Part shown: one piece after another, positions 56,302 through 64,000 of the stretch
Layout of the letters: each line of letters opens with the position of its first letter
How positions within the stretch are numbered: position 1 is the stretch's first letter
NCBI GenBank assembly: GCA_030686995.1
Contig: CM060704.1
Coordinates: 120,630,042-120,694,041 of the forward strand
Reading direction: 5' to 3'
Length of the DNA stretch: 64,000 bases
Source of the DNA: Artemisia argyi
Lineage: Eukaryota; Streptophyta; Magnoliopsida; Asterales; Asteraceae
Translations under genes and position numbers: made by a program
Notes under the pieces: generated by a model
The model's input: only the letters and a program-made list of their open reading frames with translations
Database searches by the model: none
What the model was told of the DNA's origin: nothing

Positions 56302-57219
56302 TAAACCCTAGGTCATTTGTAACAGTATTTTCAAGGGTTTTTACCCCTTGAAACCCTTCATGTTCAATTAAGATAAGTTTTCTTTCAATTCATTCAATAT
56401 GTCTATGTGTTGTTTGAATATATCTTATGCTTGTCTTGATTATAACATGCTAGGCTAGATCTTTTTGTGTGTTTTCTTAGATGTAATGAAACCTAGATGT
56501 TGATTATAGGTTGATTGCTTGTTTATAGTTGTAATGGATGAATGATTTCAATGTTAGGCTTAAGAAAACTGGCAGATCTCCATTGTGTAACGTGCTTGAA
56601 CATCTTAAGAAACATGAACCGATGTGTACTAGGTTTTATTGTTGTATTTAATGCATGAGCGAATTCTAGTGATCCCATGTTAGGAGCTTCTTAGCCGGGT
56701 CGACATAGGAGTGAAGTAGGAGCTTATAGAATTGGGGAAGTAAGTACGCCACCCCCTGATTGGTCTTAAGGAATATAACCCGTCATCCACACAACTGTAA
56801 CAAGTAATTAACCTGTAAAAGATATCTAGGGAGTAGTGAAATCTAAGTAAACACAATTCTCCCATATATTGCTCATACCACTAGTTTAAATCAGTTTATT
56901 TTCATTTTTATTATTTTGTTTTGATTGCATCTTTAGTTATTGGGTTAGTTGACTAGCAACTAATTCCGCCCACTCTTCCAAGACCCGAGATTTTTACTTG
57001 CTTTTATAAAATATAAAAATACAAAAAGAATCATCCCTCACCTCTAGACCTAGTTTTTAGGCTTTCTAATCCTAGCGACACTATTCCTGAGTTGAACGAT
57101 CAATCCCTCGGTACTTGTCACTATACTATACTACAACGATCAGGTACACTGCCTGGTGGGGGTTGTAAGCTTCTCGAGATCCCTCGAGAGGTAAAGCCTG
57201 GTGCAATTCCCGCGCATCA
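56302..57219 (+). repeat. 3' LTR of the plus element, right part
   Basis: Resumes with the TAAAC copy and CCTAGG, and ends CGCGCATCA at 57,219. The conserved CTCGAGATCCCTCGAG inverted repeat lies near 57,173-57,188. Confidence 0.85.
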
Positions 57220-58890
57220 AGACTCGATTTAAAATGTACGTTGATGTGTCAACGGCGTTACACCAAAACTTTTGTGGAATGTTTTGTTCATTAAGCATTG
57301 TTCTACTCATCTCTTGCAAAGTCCGGTTTTTACGTTCTACTATACCATTAGATTGAGGAGTACGTGGAGCCGAAAAGTTATGAGTAATACCATTTTTATC
57401 ACAAAAGTTTCCAAATTGAAATTAATTATCAAATTTACGACCGTGATCCGTTCTAATAGACACAATACTAGACCCTACTTGATTTTGAATTTTCTTACTT
57501 AGAATCTCAAATTTATCAAAAGCTTCATTTTTACTTTTCAAAAATTTTGTCCAAATATATCTTGAGTAATCATCTACTATGACCAAAGTATAGAAGTTAC
57601 CTCCATAACTTTGTATAGCGGATGGACCAAACAAATCCATATGCAAAAGTTCTAGACACCTAGATGTAGAAACCAAGTTTTTAGCCTTTTGGCTACTATG
57701 GACTTGTTTACCGACTTTGCAAGCGTCACAAAAGTGTTGGTCATATTTCAACTTAGGTAGGTTTCGAACTAGGTTTTTGGAGGAGAGGTTTTGTATAAGT
57801 CTCATGTCAGCGTGTCCTAAACGTCTATGCCATAAAGTTGAAGATTCATCTAATGAAGTAATACAAAGTTTGTCTCTAGATGTTTGATCCATCTTCATGA
57901 CATACACGTTGTTCTTAAGAACACCTTTGGCTATGGTTATGCCATCTTTAAGTATTTTACTTCCATTTTCACTAAAAAGGATGTTATACTTATTACGGCA
58001 AAGTTGACTAATACTAAGGAGATTAAAACCTAAGTTATCAACATGAGCTACATCATCTATAAAAAGAGAATCATGAGAGATTGTACCTTTTCCGATGATT
58101 TTGCTCTTAGCTTTACTACCAAACGTAACGTTACCTCCATCACATTTGTGATAAGTTAAGAAGAGGCTTTTGTTACCCGTCATGTGCCTTTAACAACCGC
58201 TATCTTTAATCCATTCATCCGGTTCCAAACATACTTTGAGGCACACCTATTTTACGAAAAACACTCAAACATTTGGTCCCCAATTTCTCATGGGTCCATT
58301 TTGGTTAAGCATACCATTAACTTGATCCAAGTATGAAAATAGAACATAAGGGTTCCATGACATGTAATTTGGAGTTTGGAAATTTCCAGGAGTGTTTTGG
58401 TTCCAAACATGTTGGTAGTTTGGTCGTGTGTTGTAGTTATTCTTTGGAAAGGGGCGTTTGGGAGTAGGAGTCTTAGGTCTCTGTTGAGTAGTTCTAGTTC
58501 TAAATTCGTTTTTACTAAGTCCTACTCCAGTTTTAATAGCAGGTTTTGTTTCATTTTTATATGTGACTTTAACAAATTTTGAACGATCCAACGCGGAGGA
58601 TGTCACTGCTGCTACAGACCCGGCGGAACCTTTGGGTTCAACGGACGGAACCCTATTTTGGGTTCCGTCTGTTCCGCGGGCTGCTGTAGCAGTTTTGTTA
58701 GTTTCTTGTGCTTTCTTTTCTTGTTTCGTTTGACTCTTCGAAGTTTCTAGTTTCATGAAACCTAGTCCTGTTTTATCAAATGGTGACTTTTGAAGTTTCA
58801 TAATTTCATCCGCACAAGAAATACTTTTATCGAACTTCTTAAACTTTGTGGTTTGTTTTATATGAAATGTAAATGTAGCAAATGTCTAAT
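57220..58890 (-). pseudogene. Ty1/copia gag-pol fragment, minus strand
   Basis: Minus strand from about 58,890: gag C-terminal region (KFKKFDKSISCADEIMKLQK, a low-complexity stretch, then TRPNYQHVWNQNTPGNF), protease WIKDSGC followed by TAA (58,190-58,192) and RHMTGNK, GAG-pre-integrase LWHRRLGHADM, zinc-binding CDACKVGKQVH, and integrase core DLFGPS, RTDHGRKFDN, then TAA (57,422-57,424) and PQSNGIVERKNRT. The reading ends at ILNRV where the LTR of the plus element abuts. Reverse transcriptase, RNase H and both LTRs are absent. It is a different family from the copia element at 35-39.8 kb and opposite in strand. Confidence 0.8.
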
Positions 58891-59004
58891 TATGCAAGTC
58901 TTTAAACTAAAATTATGTTTTACTAAAAACTAAAGTTTACACTTTGTCGTTAACAAAACTTAGCAAAGATCGTAAAATATAAATAACGTTTTTAGGCGAT
59001 ATTT
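58891..59004. other. Unassigned junction between copia and gag-only fragment
   Basis: AT-rich, no recognised end of either element. Confidence 0.35.
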
Positions 59005-60776
59005 GTATTAACACTAACTACACGAATGTAGTCTCACTAGCGGTCTCGGGAGGCATCGCTATAACAAGTTCTAGAATCTAAATACTACCGGTACACTCAC
59101 AAACATTAAGAATGAATGCTTTTTCCTAAAGATCTAAAGGCTAACCTCATATATTTGGGGTGGAAAATTTTGAGTGGTACGGTTTTTGTGCTAGTCATAC
59201 AACTCCTATCCATGAGACGCTTATTAAGACTAAAGCTTCACTCCTAAATGTTGTAAAAAAATTTAAATTTGGTGCTAAAATTATCCTAACAAGTATTCCT
59301 CTTAGCTTTATTACCCATTCACTATCAAACAAAACAAAAATCAAATGGAGTTATAGTTTCTAAGGCATCCTAATTTACCCTCTCTACACTTAAACCGAAC
59401 ATTGTCCCCAATGTTCTAAATGAAAGATGTAAAAGTAAAAATAAATGAGAATGAAAGAAACTAATACTCCCCTGATTCGCTCGGTATGGACGACGTGATA
59501 ACATGGTTAAATCTTCCTCCAAGAGAATGAACATGATAAGCTTCACTCCTGAAATATAAATCATCTTCTTGTCCAATATAACCTGTAATCAGTAAACACA
59601 AAAACGAAAGCATCAAACCGAACAAAAATCACAACTAGATGTAATTCTAGACTTAGAAATAGAAACAAAACAAAACAATAAAAGGATAGGATACTTGTGG
59701 AATGAATTATAAATAGGAACTCATAAAACATATCCACAAGTATTGACATACAAACAAGATAGAATATATGTTAATCATGAATTGTGAATTTTTCATGTTC
59801 GAATTTTCGTTCTTTTTAACAAAATGTAAATTTCCTTACACTTATCTTTTTGTAAAATACCTTTATATGCAATTAAAACGAGGTTAAAAACAAAATAAAT
59901 CATTTTCACAAATTATTCGAAACATGAAAATTTAACAATTATGATTAAGCATATATGACATAAACAAACAAATAAAATAAAAACATCAAACAATTAAAAA
60001 TATGGGTTGCCTCCCAAGAAGCGCTTGTTTTTGTTCGAGTCACGAGCCTGACTCTACCCTTATTTAACAGAAATAGGAGAGGTTTTCCCTACACTTAGGA
60101 TTAAGTGCGGGTGGAAGTAGCGACACACACCCTTAGGGTGGGAATATGCCACGTGAGGTGAAGGGGGGGGGGGGTGAGTGAATGGCTTCCTTTATCCTAA
60201 AACTACCCGGATAATATTGGTTGATTGATGGGTCGGTTCCTCTTTTGTCTCCTAGATGTAAATCTAAGGATGGGAAGTTATGTAAAGATTGAGGTTCCGG
60301 TTCATCAACACTAGGAAATTCCCTAGAACTAAGAGTAAGGTTATCACTACAAGTACTCAAACCTATATCCTCTAGTTTTGTTTGGTTCAAAGGTTCCACC
60401 TCCATCGGGATTCCTAAAGTCTCTTCTACTTCTTCCGAGAAAGTCACAGGCGGTGTGTGTGCCTCAAATGATGGTAGGACTTGTGGGGTATTTGTGGGCT
60501 TGGATTGTCTACCTCATCCTCCATTGTATCTAGATTACCTATGTGTTTGTTTTGTACTATGATATTAGGCGACATCCACTTAGGTATCCTTGAGTAATCT
60601 TCCCTAGACAAACTTCCTGTTTGCTCCTTCAAACTTGTTATTAATTGATTTGTGATGTTGTTTGTTGGGTTGTCTACTCTATAATAATATTGGGCACAAT
60701 TTTCTATGGCATCCCATGCTTCTTCAGCATTTAATTCCCTAAAGTCCCCGTTGGCAAAATCGTCTGAGTTCAACAA
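59005..60776 (-). mobile_element. Fragment of another gag-only Athila-like element, minus strand
   Basis: From CACGAATGTAGTCTCACTAG (59,021-59,040) onward it aligns with the non-coding tail of F-G (51,250-52,440), including GGTTGCCTCCCAAGAAGCGC (60,005-60,024). To the right are two gag-like minus-strand frames. LTRs, PBS and the N-terminal gag are missing. The coding part differs from F-G, so it is a separate subfamily. Confidence 0.65.
60133..60776 (-). pseudogene. Gag fragment in two frames
   Basis: Minus strand: 60,776-60,444 reads DDFANGDFRELNAEEAWDAI, a phrase I recall from gag of Asteraceae Ty3 elements, then SRIPKWMSPNIIV. The frame shifts near 60,450-60,490 and continues as MTFSEEVEETLGIPMEVEPL, KLEDIGLSTCSD, SSREFPSVDEPEPQ and LDLHLGDKRGTDPSINQYYP, to a stop at 60,133. 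A run of about 13 G lies at 60,162-60,174, inside the last codons. No capsid N-terminus or protease remains. Broken and non-functional. Confidence 0.6.
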
Positions 60777-61170
60777 TTATTAATTCATTGCTTCGAAGTT
60801 CACAATAAGGATTAATAGAAGGCAAATATGTTCTGCTCTTTAAGAAGATGTTTGAAAAACCGACCAAGCAACCACGGATACGTTTTGCTGTCAAGACAAC
60901 TTCTTTTTATTGCAAACCCATTACGAAAGTTTTGCCATGTTGTCGTTCAATCAGGTCCAATGATCCCATTTACGATATACTTCTTGCTGCTGATCATGAT
61001 GGGAAGGAGGTCGAGTCTGCGCCTTCTATTTCGAACGGCTATAATGATGATGATGTTACACATGATGTCCCACAGTTACCCACAATCGTTTTGAAATGAA
61101 AACAAAAAGAAGATGATGAGATTTTGGCTGCATTGGAACCGATGTTGTGTGTTATGGATTAGTCACATTT
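60777..61170 (+). other. Possible coding fragment, unrecognised
   Basis: An open plus-strand reading from about 60,811 passes the ATG at 60,848 (MFEKPTKQPRIRFAVKTTSF) and has an Asp-rich stretch (NGYNDDDVTHDVPQ). It stops at TGA 61,097-61,099, with the same frame open again to TAG 61,160-61,162. Codon use looks less AT-driven than the surroundings. No family recognised, no splice evidence. It may be a relic exon or chance. Confidence 0.25.
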
Positions 61171-61750
61171 CTTCAACTATAATGCGTATATAAATAGTTA
61201 AGATTAGTTTTTAGTTAATGTGCTAGATTAGTATTCATAAAATTCTTAAATATTAGCATTCATGTTTATTGTCTCTGGTTATTCTATTATCTTTGTTATA
61301 TCAATGCTCTACATTCAGATTACATCCGTCTAGCTACTTGCATAAGTACAAAAATTAAAACACAATAACCCAAGTACAAATATAAAATAATCAAACCCAA
61401 AAGCTTTATTATTATTATTATTTTTACTTGCAAAAGATGGCTTAAATACTAGCATTGAATAAAAAAAAATTGGAAACATATTCGACGCACTAAATATTAC
61501 ATAAGAAATACATTATTCTCGTAGTCTCATAATCTATTTCTTGTTCTCTCGAAAGGCCAAAACACTTAGAAGACTACACTAACATGCTTTGAAAATGAAG
61601 TTTAACCATGTTAACTTGCACATATAAATTCACAATTGTTGTTGGAAAACAATTCAGCACATTTCTTTTAACTTAGCATGAGACTTCCATTGTAAATTAT
61701 TGGATAACGGAAGAGATTATCCTGACAACGTTATTGAACGAACTATAAGG
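61171..61750. other. Intergenic, no gene seen
   Basis: AT-rich with a short TTA run near 61,408-61,421. Confidence 0.4.
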
Positions 61751-61924
61751 GGTGACTCAACGGTAAGAATACCAGCCTTTCAAAAAGAAGGTCAAGGGTT
61801 CGAATCCAATGGGGAGAAAATTAATCCCCTTGTGGCCACGGAGGTTCACATGCGCCGACTCCGGGTTATCCAAAATGGTAGTTGCAGTAGGATTAGTCGG
61901 CTCGCAATGTCGAGTCGGAAACCC

Positions 61925-61957
<33 letters not shown>
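61751..61957 (+). mobile_element. tRNA-derived SINE with poly(A) tail
   Basis: A-box-like TGACTCAACGG (61,753-61,763) and a perfect B box GGTTCGAATCC (61,797-61,807), then about 120 bp of tail and 28 A (61,930-61,957). The long, uninterrupted A tail suggests a young insertion. A target duplication is not clear. The overlapping ORF is an artefact. Confidence 0.75.
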
Positions 61958-61958
<1 letters not shown>

Positions 61959-62404
61959 ATTATTAAAGGACAAGTCGTTGACCAAGAATACAATGGATAT
62001 GACATTGATTATGTTTCTTTTTCTTCACTTGATTTGGTACCAAGATTCGTAAGGAATGACTGGTGGTAACAAATGAGGAGAAATAGACTCATTACCATAA
62101 AAAAATATATTGTAAAAAAGAGGTACGTTCAGATTTTGAAAAATATAGAATAAAATAAAAAACGATTTGATGATGGTGGTTGTGTGATGGTAGAGGGTGG
62201 CGGTGGTGATGGTCGTGTGATGGCAGACGGTGGTGGTGTAATCGTGTGGTGGTAGAGGGTGGAGGTGTAATTAGAAAAACGAAATAGAATCAAGATTAAA
62301 CTTTAAAAAATAATTGCCTATTTAGTAGGCGAGGGTGAAATAGTTATTTCACATTTCTTTTGACTTTGACTAACGGGGATATTTAATGCTCATTAGCCAA
62401 AAGA
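61958..62404. other. Intergenic with a GGTGGT-rich minisatellite
   Basis: 62,168-62,265 repeats GTGTGATGGTAGAGGGTGG-like units of about 35-40 bp. No gene. Confidence 0.5.
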
Positions 62405-62560
62405 GACGATTTGCAACAAAGTGGAAACCACAAGGGAATTTTTTTGCAAAAAGTGCAAACCACAAAGACACTTTTTACAATTAAATTTGTTTAAGGATGT
62501 GTTTTTCACAAAAATAACAAACTACAGAATTTTTTTTTTCAGTTTACCATAAATTGCCGG
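62405..62560 (-). repeat. CTTTGTGGTTTGC-type repeat, copy 2 (inverted)
   Basis: The reverse complement carries CTTTGTGGTTTGCACTTTTT and CCCTTGTGGTTTCCAC, in the same arrangement as 25,131-25,271. Confidence 0.5.
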
Positions 62561-62856
62561 ATTAAATAGTACCGCGATAATACCGTGATGAGAAGTAAAC
62601 AATAATTTTCGAACTCCAATTTTCAGTAAATGTGAAAAAATAAATTTCACACACTAACAAATAAATAAATTGAGAAAACCAAACAATAATTTAATCATCT
62701 GACAAACAATTATGAATTATACAACAACAATATTCCACAAAGTGTATATAAAAAGTAAAATGTAGACAAAGCATATTTCTACGATAAAGATACTAATATT
62801 AAGAAAAGATCCAGCAAGTAAATGGAAAGGGTAAATTGCGAGTATCATACGCTAAT
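62561..62856. other. Downstream of the snoRNA, no gene seen
   Basis: AT-rich. No second convincing C/D pair was found here. Confidence 0.4.
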
Positions 62857-62942
62857 ATCAAATCAGTCCCTTAGATGTTCATAATAATTGCGATCATTTT
62901 CGCAAATCATTACAGGTCTGTTATTGGCTCATCACTGTTGAT
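62857..62942 (-). ncRNA. C/D-box snoRNA with two guides to adjacent 18S rRNA sites (U25-like)
   Basis: On the minus strand: terminal stem ATCAA (62,942-62,938), C box GTGATGA (62,935-62,929), D box CTGA (62,866-62,863), stem partner TTGAT (62,861-62,857). Just upstream of D lies GAACATCTAAGGG, a perfect 13-base antisense to CCCTTAGATGTTC of plant 18S rRNA. Upstream of a weaker D' (AATGA) lies ACAGACCTGT, antisense to ACAGGTCTGT a few bases earlier in 18S rRNA. An internal hairpin TTGCGA/TCGCAA separates the halves. C/D snoRNAs guide ribose 2'-O-methylation in the nucleolus. The D' target matches, from memory, that of vertebrate U25 (SNORD25). No degeneration is seen. The rRNA matches are from memory of the 18S sequence. 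Confidence 0.78.
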
Positions 62943-63224
62943 TAATACTCACTTGTTATAAAATAAAAATAAAAAATATTTAGCTGTTTTCAGGTGTTCT
63001 TCAACAAAACAAATAAAATGAAGTAAAAAATGAAGTAAAAACAGCACACTTAATGTTGCTTCAAGGGAACGAGTCAAACAGAAACTAATGTATTCTTGCC
63101 GACCAGATTAAAGAAGCCTCGTGTTACAAAAACATAATCCTATGAAACAAATATCATGATTTACATTAAAGACTGCGCAAACCTAATTGAAGTTGAGAAT
63201 GTGTGTTTACGTTTTCCTACACTC
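62943..63224 (-). other. Leader between candidate promoter and snoRNA
   Basis: About 280 bases with no ORF of note and no other C/D pair. A TACTTCATTTT word is repeated in tandem near 63,013-63,036. Confidence 0.45.
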
Positions 63225-63298
63225 TATTTATAACTAGTTTGAGATTATGGGCTTAGGTCAAATGGTATGTTTCAAGGCCCATTGAAGAAAAAAGCCCA
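63225..63298 (-). promoter_or_regulatory. TATA box and site II elements, likely snoRNA gene promoter
   Basis: On the minus strand a good TATA box (TATAAATA, 63,232-63,225). Three site II (TGGGCY-type) motifs lie within 70 bp upstream: 63,248-63,253 (TGGGCT on the plus strand), 63,276-63,281 (TGGGCC on the minus strand) and 63,293-63,298 (TGGGCT on the minus strand). Site II elements are typical of plant snoRNA and ribosomal-protein promoters. No telo-box was found. Confidence 0.55.
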
Positions 63299-63460
63299 TG
63301 GGTGTGATGGGTGAGTATATTTGAATTTTCTTATGATAAAATTGATAAATGTTGGTGGCCATTTTTACGTTAGATTATGAAATGGAAATGAATTTTTCCT
63401 ATACTTCATAGTTTGATTTGTTAATTTGTTTTGATGTTGATATAAGCGTTGTATAAGAAA

Positions 63461-63489
63461 TTAGTTATAATACCCGTGCACGCACGAGG
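63461..63489 (-). mobile_element. Helitron 3' terminus candidate, minus strand
   Basis: Read on the minus strand: an imperfect GC-rich hairpin CCTCGTGCGTGCACGGG, eight bases, then CTAA (63,464-63,461) and a host T. This fits the Helitron 3' end rule (hairpin, then CTRR). The body would extend to the right; no 5' end was recognised. Confidence 0.4.
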
Positions 63490-63675
63490 TTTTTCTAAAA
63501 ATTTTAATTATGTATTATTGTTAATTAAAATATGAACAAATTAACATGTTCTATCTAAATGGTTTTATTTATTTAAATACGAGTAAGAAAGCTTATATAT
63601 TTAAGTTTTTATTTATTTATGCCAGATGTCATGTTGTAATATTCTTTTAGTTGTATTATAATTGGTATATAAAAA

Positions 63676-63724
<49 letters not shown>

Positions 63725-64000
63725 ATTTCAAAGATAATTCTTGAGGTGCATCGGATGTTAGCAATGATCATAATCCAAACCGGGTTGCATTATTTTGTTG
63801 TTGTTGTTGTGTTAGACTGATCATAATAAGGGTAAGATGACCTAGTCTTGGGCACCCAAGACGTGTCTTCCCCTATTCGGGTCACCCCATAGAACACGTT
63901 TTCAAACAACAAAAATGGAGGACTCCGTCTTGTGGACAACCGAGTCTTCGAGTGTTGGTTAAAACATTAGTAATGTACCATCAATCACACTATTAATGAT
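63490..64000. other. Window end: T tract and unassigned sequence
   Basis: A run of 52 T (63,669-63,720). Further right is a palindrome CTTGGGCACCCAAG (about 63,847-63,860) in what may be a transposon end. No gene. Confidence 0.4.

Larger units (their letters stand above)
48620..56306 (-). mobile_element. Complete gag-only Athila-like element F-G with TAAAC target duplication
   Basis: LTRs at 48,625-50,033 and 54,894-56,301, flanked by TAAAC (48,620-48,624 and 56,302-56,306). By eye I count 17 substitutions and one 1-bp indel between the LTRs, about 1.2%, so insertion is fairly recent. The internal region is 4,860 bp: PBS on the right (54,871-54,887, minus), a gag and protease-like reading (52,485-54,722) and about 2.4 kb of non-coding DNA. 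No polymerase or integrase. It sits in the 3' LTR of the plus-strand sister element. Confidence 0.92.
39791..57219 (+). mobile_element. Gag-only Athila-like element (plus strand), interrupted by three insertions
   Basis: A 5'-truncated 5' LTR (39,791-41,059), PBS (41,066-41,083), gag and protease-like reading (41,230-44,891), a long non-coding tail, PPT (about 48,102-48,116) and a 3' LTR split into 48,117-48,624 and 56,307-57,219. Inserted are an LTR remnant (42,608-44,024), a LINE (46,548-47,338) and a full-length relative (48,625-56,301). No reverse transcriptase, RNase H or integrase can be found between gag and the 3' LTR, so the family is non-autonomous. The right end abuts a copia fragment (57,220 on). 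Confidence 0.8.

Noticed and set aside
61700..61966. 88-codon ORF ending in a Lys run
   Set aside because: It is the SINE body and its poly(A) tail.
62561..62856. Second snoRNA in a cluster
   Set aside because: ATGAT and CTGA words occur, but with no terminal stem and no rRNA complementarity I could recognise.

Overview
The window is plant nuclear DNA, most likely from the daisy family (Asteraceae). Evidence: multi-exon genes with GT-AG introns, nested LTR retrotransposons with Athila-type primer-binding sites, Stowaway, Tourist, hAT and CACTA relics, plant SINEs, and long AT and AAT microsatellites. The gag proteins of the Ty3-type and copia elements resemble families I recall from Anthemideae such as Tanacetum. 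That tribe-level guess is from memory and unconfirmed.

Region by region. 1-7 kb holds only decayed gene pieces on the minus strand: an unrecognised terminal membrane exon, a DnaJ/TPR-like fragment, a V-ATPase subunit A P-loop exon and a three-exon membrane-protein fragment. 7-17 kb is gene-poor DNA with a hAT MITE, a tRNA-derived SINE, a frameshifted small acidic ORF, a 5'-truncated LINE, a composite 5S/tRNA SINE, a Tourist MITE and Helitron-like ends. 17.6-21.2 kb carries the one clearly intact protein gene, a three-exon NDR1/HIN1-like (LEA_2) membrane protein whose second intron is swollen by repeats. 21.4-23.6 kb is a long-TIR transposon packed with AAT arrays, a Stowaway MITE and a captured ORF fragment. 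A CACTA end starts at 25.27 kb.

26.6-60.8 kb is a nest of retrotransposons. A minus-strand Athila-like element (from 26,635) carries ATHILA-type ORFs and a solo LTR. It is cut by a plus-strand copia element (34,999-39,790). A plus-strand gag-only Athila relative follows (39,791-57,219). It contains an LTR remnant, a LINE and, inside its 3' LTR, a complete minus-strand copy of the same family (48,625-56,301) with a TAAAC target duplication. A minus-strand copia fragment and a further gag fragment close the nest. LTRs of the gag-only family carry an array of near-palindromic TGACGGCGTCA motifs directly upstream of the TATA box.

The last 3 kb return to low-copy sequence with a SINE, a strong C/D-box snoRNA candidate on the minus strand (62,857-62,942) whose two guides match adjacent stretches of 18S rRNA, its candidate promoter, and a Helitron-like terminus. 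Apart from the NHL gene and the snoRNA, nearly everything recognisable is transposon-derived or pseudogenic. All identifications were made by eye, with no database search.
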